Source: JAFGVL01 sp963663245 (lineage in GTDB: Bacteria > Bacteroidota > Bacteroidia > Bacteroidales > Paludibacteraceae). From it: a stretch of 64,000 bases of DNA. Of this stretch, positions 1-9,878 are shown piece by piece. The stretch's first letter is position 1. Each line of letters begins with the position of its first letter. A program made the translations under genes and the position numbers. Below the pieces are notes generated by a model. That model had not been told where the DNA came from. It ran no database searches and was given only the letters and a program-made list of their open reading frames with translations. The stretch lies in the NCBI GenBank assembly GCA_963663245.1, contig OY760143.1, positions 2,046,001 to 2,110,000 on the forward strand. The letters run 5' to 3'.

Positions 1-3000
1 TTGATAATGGTTGTTCAGCAACTTCAAACACTATTAATCTTACGAAAGATGTAACTGTTCCAACTGTTACCTTAACTGGTGCGGTAGATAATGATGAGAT
101 TAATTGTACTACAGCTTCTTATACTTTAGGATATACGGTATCGGCAGGTACAGTAACAGCACAGACTTGGTCGGATGCTTCGACTGCTTTAGCGCTTACC
201 GCTTCGGATGCTGGTGCATATAGTGTAGATGTAGAATTTGATAATGGTTGTGTGGCAACGTCAAACACTATCAATCTTACGAAAGATGTAACTGTACCAA
301 CGGTTACTTTAACTGGTGCTATAGATAACGATGAGATTAATTGTACGACTGCTTCTTATACATTAGGATATACAGTATCGGCAGGTACAGTAACAGCACA
401 GACTTGGTCGGATGCTTCGACTGCTTTAGCGCTTACCGCTTCGGATGCTGGTGCATATAGTGTAGATGTAGAATTTGACAATGGTTGTTCGGCGACTTCA
501 AACACTATTAATCTTACGAAAGATGTAACTGTACCGACAGTAACTCTTACTGGTGCTATAGATAATGATGAGATTAATTGTACAACGGCTTCATATACAT
601 TAGGATATACAGTATCGGTAGGGACAGTAACAGCACAGACTTGGTCAGATGCTTCTACTGCTTTAGCGCTTACCGCTTCGGATGCGGGTGCATATAGTGT
701 AGATGTAGAATTTGATAATGGTTGTTCAGCAACGTCAAACACTATTAATCTTACTAAAGATGTAACTGTTCCTACTGTTACCTTAACTGGTGCGGTGGAT
801 AATGATGAGATTAATTGTACGACAGCTTCATATACTTTAGCTTATACGGTTTCTTCGGGAACTGTTGCTTCGCAAGTGTGGTCGGATGCCTCTACAGCTG
901 CAACACTAACTTCTTCGGATGCGGGTGCATTTGATGTGGATGTAACATTTACTAATGGTTGTGTGGCAACTTCTAATACTATCAACTTAACCAAAGATGT
1001 AACTGTTCCAACAGTAACTCTTACTGGTGCTATAGATAATGATGAGATTAATTGTACTACAGCTGATTATACCTTAGGATATACGGTTTCTTCGGGAACT
1101 GTTGCTTCGCAAGTGTGGTCGGATGCCTCTACTGCTGCTACTCTTACTTCTTCTGATGCAGGGGCATTTGATGTGGATGTAACATTTACTAATGGTTGTG
1201 TGGCAACGTCAAACACTATTAATCTTACGAAAGATGTAACTGTACCGACAGTAACTCTTACTGGTGCAGTTGATAACGATGAGATTAATTGTACGACAGC
1301 TTCTTATACCTTAGGATATACGGTATCGGCAGGGACTGTAACAGCACAGACTTGGTCGGATGCTTCGACTGCTTTAGCGCTTACTACTTCGGATGCAGGT
1401 GCATATAGTGTAGCTATTGATTTTGACAATGGTTGTTCGGCAAATTCAAACACTATCAACTTAAGCAAAGATGTAACTGTTCCAACAGTAACTCTTACTG
1501 GTGCTATAGATAATGATGAGATTAATTGTACTACGGCTGATTATACATTAGGATATACGGTTTCTTCGGGAACTGTTGCTTCGCAAGTGTGGTCGGATGC
1601 CTCTACTGCTGCAACACTTACTTCTTCGGATGCGGGTGCATTTGATGTGGATGTAACATTTACTAATGGTTGTGTGGCAACGTCAAATACTATCAATCTT
1701 ACTAAAGATGTAACGATACCTACTGTTACCTTAACTGGTGCGGTGGATAATGATGAGATTAATTGTACTACGGCTTCATATACTTTAGGATATACAGTAT
1801 CGGCAGGTACAGTAACAGCACAGACTTGGTCGGATGCTTCTACTGCTTTAGCGCTTACCGCTTCGGATGCGGGGGCTTATAGTGTAGATGTAGAATTTGA
1901 TAATGGTTGTTCAGCAACGTCAAACACTATTAATCTTACTAAAGATGTAACTGTTCCAACAGTAACTCTTACTGGTGCTATAGATAATGATGAGATTAAT
2001 TGTACAACGGCTTCTTATACATTAGGATATACAGTATCGGCAGGTACAGTAACAGCACAGACTTGGTCAGATGCTTCTACTGCTTTAGCGCTTACCGCTT
2101 CGGATGCTGGTGCATATAGTGTAGATGTAGAATTTGATAATGGTTGTTCAGCAACGTCAAACACTATTAATCTTACTAAAGATGTAACTGTTCCTACTGT
2201 TACCTTAACTGGTGCGGTGGATAATGATGAGATTAATTGTACGACAGCTTCATATACTTTAGCTTATACGGTTTCTTCGGGAACTGTTGCTTCGCAAGTG
2301 TGGTCGGATGCCTCTACTGCTGCAACACTTACTTCTTCGGATGCGGGTGCATTTGATGTGGATGTAACATTTACGAATGGTTGTACAGCAACTTCTAATA
2401 CTATCAACTTAACCAAAGATGTAACTGTTCCAACAGTAACTCTTACTGGTGCTATAGATAATGATGAGATTAATTGTACTACAGCTGATTATACCTTAGG
2501 ATATACGGTTTCTTCGGGAACTGTTGCTTCGCAAGTGTGGTCGGATGCTTCTACTGCTTTAGCGCTTACCGCTTCGGATGCGGGAACTTATAGTGTAAAT
2601 GTAGAATTTGATAATGGTTGTTCAGCAACGTCAAATACTATTAATCTTACTAAAGATGTAACTGTACCGACAGTAACTCTTACTGGTGCGGTAGATAATG
2701 ATGAGATTAATTGTACGACGGCTTCTTATACATTAGGATATACAGTATCGGCAGGTACAGTAACAGCACAGACTTGGTCAGATGCTTCGACTGCTTTAGC
2801 GCTTACCGCTTCGGATGCTGGGGCATATAGTGTAGATGTAGAATTTGACAATGGTTGTTCAGCAACGTCAAACACTATTAATCTTACTAAAGATGTAACT
2901 GTACCGACAGTAACTCTTACTGGTGCTATAGATAATGATGAGATTAATTGTACGACAGCTTCTTATACCTTAGGATATACGGTATCGGCAGGTACAGTAA

Positions 3001-3130
3001 CAGCACAGACTTGGTCGGATGCTTCGACTGCTTTAGCGCTTACCGCTTCGGATGCTGGGGCTTATAGTGTGGATGTAACGTTAAGTAATGGATGTACTGC
3101 TAGTTCAAATACAATTAACTTAACGAAGGA
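1..3130 (+). repeat. Tandem array of 237-bp coding repeats (13 units visible)
   Basis: The motif encoding NDEINCTT recurs every 237 bp (for example near 87, 324 and 561), which is exactly 79 codons. Two unit types alternate: type A (SAGTVTAQTW…ALALTASDAGAYSVDVEF) and type B (SSGTVASQVW…AATLTSSDAGAFDVDVTF). The unit at about 2440-2670 begins as type B and ends as type A, a recombinant. The array continues past the left edge, so its true length is unknown. Confidence 0.95.
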
Positions 3131-4859
3131 TATCAGTGCTCCTGCTATAGCAATTACAGGTGCTGGAGAAATAACTTGTATTACTCCTACCCTAACGTTA
3201 ACTGCTAATCAAGTAGCTAGTACTTATTCATGGACATTGGGTGGTACTCCAACAGGAAGTAGTATACAAACGCTAGATGCTACCGTTGCTGGAAATTATG
3301 CTGTGACGGCAACATACGCAAATGGTTGTTCAGCATCAAATACAGTAAACGTAACATCAAATATTTCAATTCCAACCGTTACACTTGTTGGTGCATCAGA
3401 TGGAGATCAAATAGACTGTAATACAACAAATTACACCTTAAGCTATACTGTTTCTGGTGGAACTATTGTATCTCAACTCTGGTCTACATCAATAGCTGGA
3501 ACTTCAATTAGTGTAAGTGATGCAGGAGCATATGATGTGGCAATTACATTTGATAATGGATGTATTGGAACATCCAATACTATTAACCTAACAAAAGACA
3601 TCAGTGCTCCAGCTATAAGTATTACTGGTGACACTGTTCTTACATGTGCTACCACAAGTTTATTATTAGGAAATAATCAAACTGGTAAATTATACAACTG
3701 GACAAAAGATGGTAATCCATTTGCATCAACTCCATCAACTTCTGTTAATCAAACTGGTAAATATCAAATTGCTGTTACATATGCTAACGGTTGTACTGCT
3801 AATTCAAGCACATCTGTTATAGAAGACAAAAATGCCCCAGATGTAACAATTAACAATAACATAGGAGATACAATTAACTGTACTAATACAATAATTCCTT
3901 TAACTTCAAGTACTGTTGGAGCAACATATGCTTGGACAAAAGATGGTGCTGCATTTGCCACGAGTCCTTCAATTGATGTAATTGATGCAGGAGCATATGC
4001 ACTTACAGTTACTTATGATAATGGATGTACAAAAGCAGCGACTCAAGTTTCAATAACAAAAGTTGCCTGTATATTAGCCGAATTAACGAACCCTACAGCA
4101 AATAAAGATATTACTATAGAAGAAGGTACATATCTTGAAATTGTATTTACAGTTAAAGGAAGTGCTACAACAATCCCAGACATAGAAACACTAGTTAAAC
4201 CTTTCTTACCAGCTGGTTTAATAGCTACTATATCTGGCAAGAACTTAAATATTTATGGCAACCCTACTGAAACTGGCACTTTCCCATATTCAATTACAAC
4301 AGACGGGAACAGCCCAGTTACAATGAATGGGACTATTACAGTGACAGCTAAACCACCAACAGTAATTGCTAATCTTAATCATAGAATTAAAACACACAAA
4401 GAATTTACTGTTTATGTCTTTACTTGGACCGGAGGGAACTTTGATGATATTACCGTAGAAGGATTAACTCCAGAAGGAATCTCTAATGATTCAATCTCAT
4501 ATGCTATTACTGAGAATGAAGGATCAGGATCAATAACAATATTCTCAAGCAACCCTTCTCAATCTAAAACATATACCATTAAAACAATGGATGAGAATGG
4601 TGTTGAAAAAGAATATACCGGTGAAATTAAAGCAAAAGGACACCGAGTATATCAAAAAGGAAGACAATTACATATAACTGGAGAACAAGTATATAAAGTT
4701 CAGATTTATTCCCCAGAAGGAAAATACATACAAACAAAAGAAGCTGTAAATCAAATAGATTTAGACCACTTACTAACTGGAGGGTATGTAATTAAAATTA
4801 CCGACTCTGATAAGTCAGTTGAATGTATTAAATTTATGTGGAATAGACGCAAAAGATAA
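1..4859 (+). CDS. Giant Ig-like repeat protein with T9SS sorting domain (5' end outside window)
   Basis: The reading frame is open from the left edge, so this is the C-terminal part of a larger surface protein. The GTG at 252 is an internal Val codon (…NGCVATSN…) and not a start. The visible part begins with 13 nearly identical 79-residue modules, each with two Cys (in INCTT and in NGCxA) that probably form one disulfide per Ig-like fold. Four diverged modules follow (about 3130-4070), then a putative-Ig region (about 4080-4620). The last ~75 residues (QIYSPEGKYIQ…LLTGGYVIKI…) look like a type A Por secretion tail. The family is known to be carried across the outer membrane by T9SS and anchored or released. 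The likely role is an adhesin or surface stalk, which is inference. A strong hairpin terminator follows the stop. Confidence 0.85.
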   Translation, partial: DNGCSATSNTINLTKDVTVPTVTLTGAVDNDEINCTTASYTLGYTVSAGTVTAQTWSDASTALALTASDAGAYSVDVEFDNGCVATSNTINLTKDVTVPTVTLTGAIDNDEINCTTASYTLGYTVSAGTVTAQTWSDASTALALTASDAGAYSVDVEFDNGCSATSNTINLTKDVTVPTVTLTGAIDNDEINCTTASYTLGYTVSVGTVTAQTWSDASTALALTASDAGAYSVDVEFDNGCSATSNTINLTKDVTVPTVTLTGAVDNDEINCTTASYTLAYTVSSGTVASQVWSDASTAATLTSSDAGAFDVDVTFTNGCVATSNTINLTKDVTVPTVTLTGAIDNDEINCTTADYTLGYTVSSGTVASQVWSDASTAATLTSSDAGAFDVDVTFTNGCVATSNTINLTKDVTVPTVTLTGAVDNDEINCTTASYTLGYTVSAGTVTAQTWSDASTALALTTSDAGAYSVAIDFDNGCSANSNTINLSKDVTVPTVTLTGAIDNDEINCTTADYTLGYTVSSGTVASQVWSDASTAATLTSSDAGAFDVDVTFTNGCVATSNTINLTKDVTIPTVTLTGAVDNDEINCTTASYTLGYTVSAGTVTAQTWSDASTALALTASDAGAYSVDVEFDNGCSATSNTINLTKDVTVPTVTLTGAIDNDEINCTTASYTLGYTVSAGTVTAQTWSDASTALALTASDAGAYSVDVEFDNGCSATSNTINLTKDVTVPTVTLTGAVDNDEINCTTASYTLAYTVSSGTVASQVWSDASTAATLTSSDAGAFDVDVTFTNGCTATSNTINLTKDVTVPTVTLTGAIDNDEINCTTADYTLGYTVSSGTVASQVWSDASTALALTASDAGTYSVNVEFDNGCSATSNTINLTKDVTVPTVTLTGAVDNDEINCTTASYTLGYTVSAGTVTAQTWSDASTALALTASDAGAYSVDVEFDNGCSATSNTINLTKDVTVPTVTLTGAIDNDEINCTTASYTLGYTVSAGTVTAQTWSDASTALALTASDAGAYSVDVTLSNGCTASSNTINLTKDISAPAIAITGAGEITCITPTLTLTANQVASTYSWTLGGTPTGSSIQTLDATVAGNYAVTATYANGCSASNTVNVTSNISIPTVTLVGASDGDQIDCNTTNYTLSYTVSGGTIVSQLWSTSIAGTSISVSDAGAYDVAITFDNGCIGTSNTINLTKDISAPAISITGDTVLTCATTSLLLGNNQTGKLYNWTKDGNPFASTPSTSVNQTGKYQIAVTYANGCTANSSTSVIEDKNAPDVTINNNIGDTINCTNTIIPLTSSTVGATYAWTKDGAAFATSPSIDVIDAGAYALTVTYDNGCTKAATQVSITKVACILAELTNPTANKDITIEEGTYLEIVFTVKGSATTIPDIETLVKPFLPAGLIATISGKNLNIYGNPTETGTFPYSITTDGNSPVTMNGTITVTAKPPTVIANLNHRIKTHKEFTVYVFTWTGGNFDDITVEGLTPEGISNDSISYAITENEGSGSITIFSSNPSQSKTYTIKTMDENGVEKEYTGEIKAKGHRVYQKGRQLHITGEQVYKVQIYSPEGKYIQTKEAVNQIDLDHLLTGGYVIKITDSDKSVECIKFMWNRRKR

Positions 4860-4877
4860 CAAACTCAAATACAAATA

Positions 4878-4907
4878 GAAAAGGGCTGTTAAATAACAGC
4901 CCTTTTC
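4878..4907 (+). terminator. Rho-independent terminator
   Basis: A perfect 13-bp stem (gaaaagggctgtt / aacagcccttttc) with an AAAT loop lies 19 bp after the stop of the repeat protein. The A-rich and T-rich flanks would work as a terminator. Confidence 0.85.
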
Positions 4908-4964
4908 CTATTAACAACCATTAACATTTAACACAATTATTTTCCGGAAACGACGTTTTATTAG

Positions 4965-4972
4965 TATCTTTG
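4965..4972 (+). promoter_or_regulatory. Bacteroidota -7 box TATCTTTG
   Basis: TATCTTTG matches TAnnTTTG and lies 37 bp before the ATG of the PL9 lyase gene, just after the upstream terminator. It would drive the two-gene pectate lyase operon. A clear -33 TTG is not visible. Confidence 0.55.
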
Positions 4973-5009
4973 AGATATCTTACAAAAAATAAACAATATT
5001 TTAACTCTG

Positions 5010-7457
5010 ATGAAAAAACAACAACTTATAAAACTAATTCTAGCTATTCTATTTTCGACACTAAGTACTATCAGCTTTGCTACAAACTATTATGCCTCTC
5101 CTACAGGAACAGGTGTTGGAACTTTTGCTGACCCGGGCACTTTTGCAGGAGGATATGCTGTAATTACTACTCCAGGAGACACTTTGTATCTTATGGGAGG
5201 CGTATATAATTTTTCTGCAAAAACATCTATAGATAGAGTAGGTACTGAAACCGCTCGTATTTGCATTATGGCTTACCCAGGAGAATCACCAATTTGTGAT
5301 TTTAGTGCAGAACCTTATGGTAGTTCATACCCTGGATTTTCTGTCAGTTCAGGATCAAATTATCTTCATATAAAAGGATTAACAGTAAGATATGCCGGAG
5401 ATAATGGTATTGTTCATCAAGGAAATAATTCAATTATTGAGAATTGCATCTTTTATGGCAACTGTGATACTGGACTACAACTAAAAACTGGTGGAGGAAA
5501 TTTAGTATTAAATTGTGACTCATACGGCAACTTCGATTACCAAACAGGTGGATTAATTTCACGAGATTTTGGAGGTAATGCTGATGGATTTGCTGATAAG
5601 CAATACACAAATATGAATCCTAATATTTACGACGGCTGTAGAGCATGGAATAATTCTGATGATGGGTGGGACTTTTATCAGCGTGTAGGAGACAATACCA
5701 TTAAGAATAGTGTTTGTTACAAAAATGGACCAGCTACGTATAATATGACCAACCACCCTAGAACAACAACTGATGCTGGGTGGTTTGCTAACTTCACCCC
5801 TACGGAACTTGCTAACTATATTAACTATGGTAATGGTAATGGATTTAAATTAGGTGGCGATTATACGGCTAGCGATGTAACAGTAACGAACTGTTTAGCT
5901 GTAGGCAATATGGTTCGAGGTTTTGATCAAAACAATAACTATGGAACAATGACTTTATACAATTGTTCGGCTTATGATAATGGTACCAAAAATTTTGGCT
6001 TTGGTAATAATACTGGAGGTGCATTAGTCATTAAAAACTCTGTTTCATTGAATGGTACTAATGACCTAAACACGCAAACAGTAACGAACTCAAACAACTC
6101 ATGGAATACTGCAGGAGTTAGTTGCGATGCAGCTGATTTTATCAGTCTAGATTCAACAGTAATTCTCTCTCCACGTCAGACTGATGGAAGTTTACCCAAT
6201 ATAGTTTTCATGCAAATTGCTGATGGCAGCGATTTAATTGATGCTGGTGTAGAGCTTGGACTACCCTATAGTGGTACAGCCCCTGATTTAGGTTGTTATG
6301 AAAAAGGAAGTTTAGATCAATACCCTGGTGCAGTAACTTCTCCCACAAACAAATCACAAGGGATTATTGAAGGAGCTGCAATTATAGACATAGTATATAC
6401 TTGGTCGGCTGGTGCTACAGGTTTAACAGCAAGTGGACTTCCAACAGGTATAACTGCAACATCAAATGATATTGCAAAAACGCTAACTCTATCAGGCACC
6501 CCTACTGAAATTGGCATCTTTGACTATACCATTACTACAGTTGGCGGTTCAGGAAGTCCTTCAACAGTAGACGGTCGACTTACTATTAGCTCTGCTTCAG
6601 CTAAAAAGATTGCCTATGTAACAACACCAAACTCTCCTGCTGATGCACTTATCTTAAATAAACTTCAAGCGAATGTGAATTTTTCTGTATCAATAGAGGA
6701 TGCAGCTTCTATAAACAATTACAGCACATATGATTTAATAGTTATGAGTCCTGTTCCAAATTCAGGGAGCGTAGGCTTACCTTCAATAGAAGGCTTAGAT
6801 ATACCTATTTTATTAATGAAACCTTTCCAACTAAAGGACTCTGGATGGGATTGGGGTGTTGCTGCTAACACTTCAGAAGCAAGTATAACTGTTACTAATC
6901 CTTCACACGAAATATTTACTAGTATAACTTTAGGTGCTGGAAATGAACTAGTTTTATTTAACACTGTTGACCAAAATGGTGTAACTGTTATTACCTCATG
7001 GACTAATACTCCTACCTTAACTGAAATTGCAACTCCAGTAACTGCTGCCGGTCAATGTATAATAGAAGTACCTATTGGAACTGACATGGATGGAGTAACG
7101 ACAACGACACAACGATTAATTATGATGGGTATTAGTGAATATTCTACAGCAAGTTTAACAGTAGATGCTCTTCAAGTTATTGAAAACACATGTTATTATT
7201 TAATGGGAATGCCAATTCCTACAAATAATCCTAAAGTTTATAATACAAATTTTAGCTATAAACAAAACGACACTGAACTCATTATTACAAATACTGAAAC
7301 AATTTCAAACATTAATGTGTTTAATATTAGTGGAGCAAGAATCACTACTATAAGTAATTCAAATTCTATCAACATTGAAGATCTAACACAAGGTGTTTAC
7401 ATTGCATACATATGCAATACAGACAACAAATGTGCAACTATAAAATTTATAAAATAA
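5010..7457 (+). CDS. Secreted pectate lyase, polysaccharide lyase family 9, T9SS cargo
   Basis: An N-terminal signal peptide (MKKQQLIKLILAILFS…ISFA) is followed by a right-handed beta-helix. The PL9 signature is clear: NADGFADK with Asp192, and NSDDGWD with Asp217, Asp218 and Asp221, in the spacing of the Ca2+ ligands of Dickeya Pel9A. Lys280 in GNGFKLGG is the expected catalytic base. The product should cleave polygalacturonan by beta-elimination outside the cell. After the catalytic part come a putative-Ig module (about residues 440-530), a region of unknown fold (about 530-730) and a T9SS sorting domain (about 740-815; NINVFNISGARI…LTQGVYIAYI). The PL1 gene starts 16 bp downstream, so the two are probably cotranscribed. 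Confidence 0.88.
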   Translation: MKKQQLIKLILAILFSTLSTISFATNYYASPTGTGVGTFADPGTFAGGYAVITTPGDTLYLMGGVYNFSAKTSIDRVGTETARICIMAYPGESPICDFSAEPYGSSYPGFSVSSGSNYLHIKGLTVRYAGDNGIVHQGNNSIIENCIFYGNCDTGLQLKTGGGNLVLNCDSYGNFDYQTGGLISRDFGGNADGFADKQYTNMNPNIYDGCRAWNNSDDGWDFYQRVGDNTIKNSVCYKNGPATYNMTNHPRTTTDAGWFANFTPTELANYINYGNGNGFKLGGDYTASDVTVTNCLAVGNMVRGFDQNNNYGTMTLYNCSAYDNGTKNFGFGNNTGGALVIKNSVSLNGTNDLNTQTVTNSNNSWNTAGVSCDAADFISLDSTVILSPRQTDGSLPNIVFMQIADGSDLIDAGVELGLPYSGTAPDLGCYEKGSLDQYPGAVTSPTNKSQGIIEGAAIIDIVYTWSAGATGLTASGLPTGITATSNDIAKTLTLSGTPTEIGIFDYTITTVGGSGSPSTVDGRLTISSASAKKIAYVTTPNSPADALILNKLQANVNFSVSIEDAASINNYSTYDLIVMSPVPNSGSVGLPSIEGLDIPILLMKPFQLKDSGWDWGVAANTSEASITVTNPSHEIFTSITLGAGNELVLFNTVDQNGVTVITSWTNTPTLTEIATPVTAAGQCIIEVPIGTDMDGVTTTTQRLIMMGISEYSTASLTVDALQVIENTCYYLMGMPIPTNNPKVYNTNFSYKQNDTELIITNTETISNINVFNISGARITTISNSNSINIEDLTQGVYIAYICNTDNKCATIKFIK

Positions 7458-7473
7458 TTACAAATATAACTCC

Positions 7474-9807
7474 ATGAAAAAATTAAATTTTGTTCTATTT
7501 TACCTATTTATTTTTATAGTTAATGCTTTTACACAGGACTATAATCTTTCAGCTCCCATAGGATATGGTGCTGGTACAACTGGAGGTGCTGGAGGTAGTG
7601 TAACAACAGTAACAACTGCTTCAGCATTATCTACAGCCTTAGGTTCTTCTGGCAGCAAAATCATTATTGTTTCTGGCAGTATCTCGACCTCAAGAATATC
7701 TAGAACTATTACTAACAAAACTCTTATAGGTTTAGCTGGGGCAAAATTAATTAACCTAGATCAAACAAAAGACGGCTCTGGTATTTTAAATTTAAAATCG
7801 GGATCCAGCAATGTAATAATTCGCAACCTTACTTTTGAAGGACCTGGTGCATACGATACAAATGGGAAAGACTTACTATCGAACGAAGGCTGCAGTAAGC
7901 TTTGGGTTGATCATTGTGAATTTCAAGATGGAGTAGACGGAAATTTTGACAACACGAATGATGCTGACAACGTAACTGTTTCATGGTGCAAGTTCACTTA
8001 TCTAAAAACGCCAAGGGCTGGTGGTTCAGGTGGTACTGACGATCATCGGTTCACCAATTTAGTAGGAGGAAGTGACTCTGGCTCTCCTTCAGATGGAAAA
8101 TATAGCATTACATGGCACTATTGCTGGTGGACAGATGGTTGTGTTGAAAGAATGACTCGAGCTAGAAATGCTCAATTACATTTCCTAAATTGCTATTGGG
8201 ACTCTTCAAACGCTAAAGTATTACTTGGTTTAGGAGGTGTAACAGATTGCTATGTGGAAAATTCAACATTTTCAGCAACAGGAAATAAATATAAATATTA
8301 TGACAATGGAACTGTTCGATTAACGTGTTCAGGATGTACTAGTCCTCCTTCTAATGTAGGAACTTGTCCTGCTCCTTCTTATTCATATACTCCACTAACA
8401 GGCACTGGAACTGTTTCAGCAGTAACAAATACTTCTTGCGGTGCAGGTGCCACATTATTAGTTAATGCTACTACAGGTGAAACATCTTCGGCTTGTGCAT
8501 CTCCAATACTTACAATGCTTTTAGGCCCAAGTTCTCAATCTATATCATTAGGTGACGCTATGTCAGTAATAATATATATGTATGATGGTTCTGCAACGGG
8601 TGCAATTGTTACTGGACTTCCATCAGGGGCTAATTTTACTGTTAACCCAGCAAATAAGACTATAGTAATAACGGGAACTCCTACTGCTTTAGGCGTATCT
8701 AATTTTACAGTTACAACTACACAGTCTAGTGGAACAGCAGTCTCTTTAGGTGGTGCATTAGACGTCAATAATCTTATAACTCTAGATACCCCTAACTCTA
8801 TTTCGGAATCTCATAATGAAAGTTCTGTAACATTAAGCTGGCCTGCAATAGCTAATGCAAACAATTATACTATAAACTGGTGTGCTCCTGGTGCTGGCCC
8901 TACTCTTGTAGACGAATGGGATTTCACTGGAACATGGTCTATATCTGCAACTGATGCAGATGCCAATTTAGAAGAGGATGAAACAGCAGGGAGATTTAAT
9001 TATATCCCAGCCACTACAGATGCAGCTCTTGTATTTGAAGGTGGCAGCCCAATCCCAGATGTGGCAGGTTTATTATTCACACAAAATGGAAGCACAAAAA
9101 TTAGATTAGGTTATAATAAACAACAGTTATATTTAAACGGATCAAATATATCCGTTTCCATACCTTGTCAAGTAGGAACAACTGTAACTATAGTTGGTCC
9201 TGCAGGCAATTCTTTAGCTACCGACAGGGGATATTCAGCTGTTGGAGGTACGTTAGTGCCCGCATCTTGCATTAATGTTAATGCATCTGGCATACTAACA
9301 GAAGCTGGAGAAGTAGGAACATGGGTATATACTGCAACAAGCACAACACTCAGAATTACTACAGAAACAGGTGGTATGAATGTTCAATCTATTAAAGTAG
9401 AAACTGCAGGTGGAGGTACAACATGCACTGAAATTCCTATCTCAAGCACCTCGCATACTATAACTGGGTTAATAAATGGAAGCACTTATACCTACCAAGT
9501 TAAAGCTACTTCTACAGATCCTAATTATATTGAGAGTGCATACACTACAGCTCAATCTGCAACAACAGGAACAGCTACAATATGTTGCAATACAAGTATT
9601 GACTTTACAATAAGACAATCTGATAACGAGATAACAATTAATGGGATTAAGGTAGAAAATATAAAATTATTGTCAACTCAAGGAACTATAGTTGTACAAT
9701 CAACTGGAAATCAACCTGTAAATATCAGTAGCCTTTCTCAGGGAATATACATATTGACAGTTAGCTCTAAAGAAGGAACTGCTTGTAAAAAAATAATGAT
9801 TCGATAA
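7474..9807 (+). CDS. Secreted pectate lyase, polysaccharide lyase family 1, T9SS cargo
   Basis: A signal peptide (…FIVNAFTQ) precedes a PL1 (Pec_lyase_C/Amb_all) beta-helix. Family motifs are LWVDHCEFQDGVDGNFD (about residues 143-160, Ca2+ binding Asp residues), ADNVTVSWCKF, and ERMTRARNAQLHFLNCYW (about 222-240), which holds the conserved catalytic Arg region. Downstream are an Ig-like module (about 345-430), a segment with FN3 character (LSWPAIANANNYTINW … GLINGSTYTYQVKA) that brackets a putative carbohydrate-binding insert, and a C-terminal T9SS domain (VENIKLLSTQGTI…LSQGIYILTV). It should cleave de-esterified homogalacturonan extracellularly and work alongside the PL9 enzyme just upstream. 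Confidence 0.88.
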   Translation: MKKLNFVLFYLFIFIVNAFTQDYNLSAPIGYGAGTTGGAGGSVTTVTTASALSTALGSSGSKIIIVSGSISTSRISRTITNKTLIGLAGAKLINLDQTKDGSGILNLKSGSSNVIIRNLTFEGPGAYDTNGKDLLSNEGCSKLWVDHCEFQDGVDGNFDNTNDADNVTVSWCKFTYLKTPRAGGSGGTDDHRFTNLVGGSDSGSPSDGKYSITWHYCWWTDGCVERMTRARNAQLHFLNCYWDSSNAKVLLGLGGVTDCYVENSTFSATGNKYKYYDNGTVRLTCSGCTSPPSNVGTCPAPSYSYTPLTGTGTVSAVTNTSCGAGATLLVNATTGETSSACASPILTMLLGPSSQSISLGDAMSVIIYMYDGSATGAIVTGLPSGANFTVNPANKTIVITGTPTALGVSNFTVTTTQSSGTAVSLGGALDVNNLITLDTPNSISESHNESSVTLSWPAIANANNYTINWCAPGAGPTLVDEWDFTGTWSISATDADANLEEDETAGRFNYIPATTDAALVFEGGSPIPDVAGLLFTQNGSTKIRLGYNKQQLYLNGSNISVSIPCQVGTTVTIVGPAGNSLATDRGYSAVGGTLVPASCINVNASGILTEAGEVGTWVYTATSTTLRITTETGGMNVQSIKVETAGGGTTCTEIPISSTSHTITGLINGSTYTYQVKATSTDPNYIESAYTTAQSATTGTATICCNTSIDFTIRQSDNEITINGIKVENIKLLSTQGTIVVQSTGNQPVNISSLSQGIYILTVSSKEGTACKKIMIR

Positions 9808-9826
9808 AACTCTAAGAAGAGTAAAC

Positions 9827-9861
9827 AAAAAGGGCTGTTTCAAATTGAAACAGCCCTTTTT
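9827..9861. terminator. Bidirectional terminator between PL1 gene and ftsE
   Basis: The inverted repeat aaaaagggctgtttc / gaaacagcccttttt has A and T tracts on both sides. It sits between two convergent genes and can serve both. Its core AAAGGGCTGTT is the same as in the terminator at 4878-4907. Confidence 0.85.
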
Positions 9862-9878
9862 ATTAATATCATATTAGT

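Noticed and set aside
252..260. GTG at 252 as the start of the giant repeat protein
   Set aside because: The frame is open to the window edge with the same repeat, so this GTG is an internal Val codon.
356..742. Long antisense frame over the repeat array
   Set aside because: It is open only because the 237-bp units repeat in a fixed phase. It has no start context, promoter or homology.
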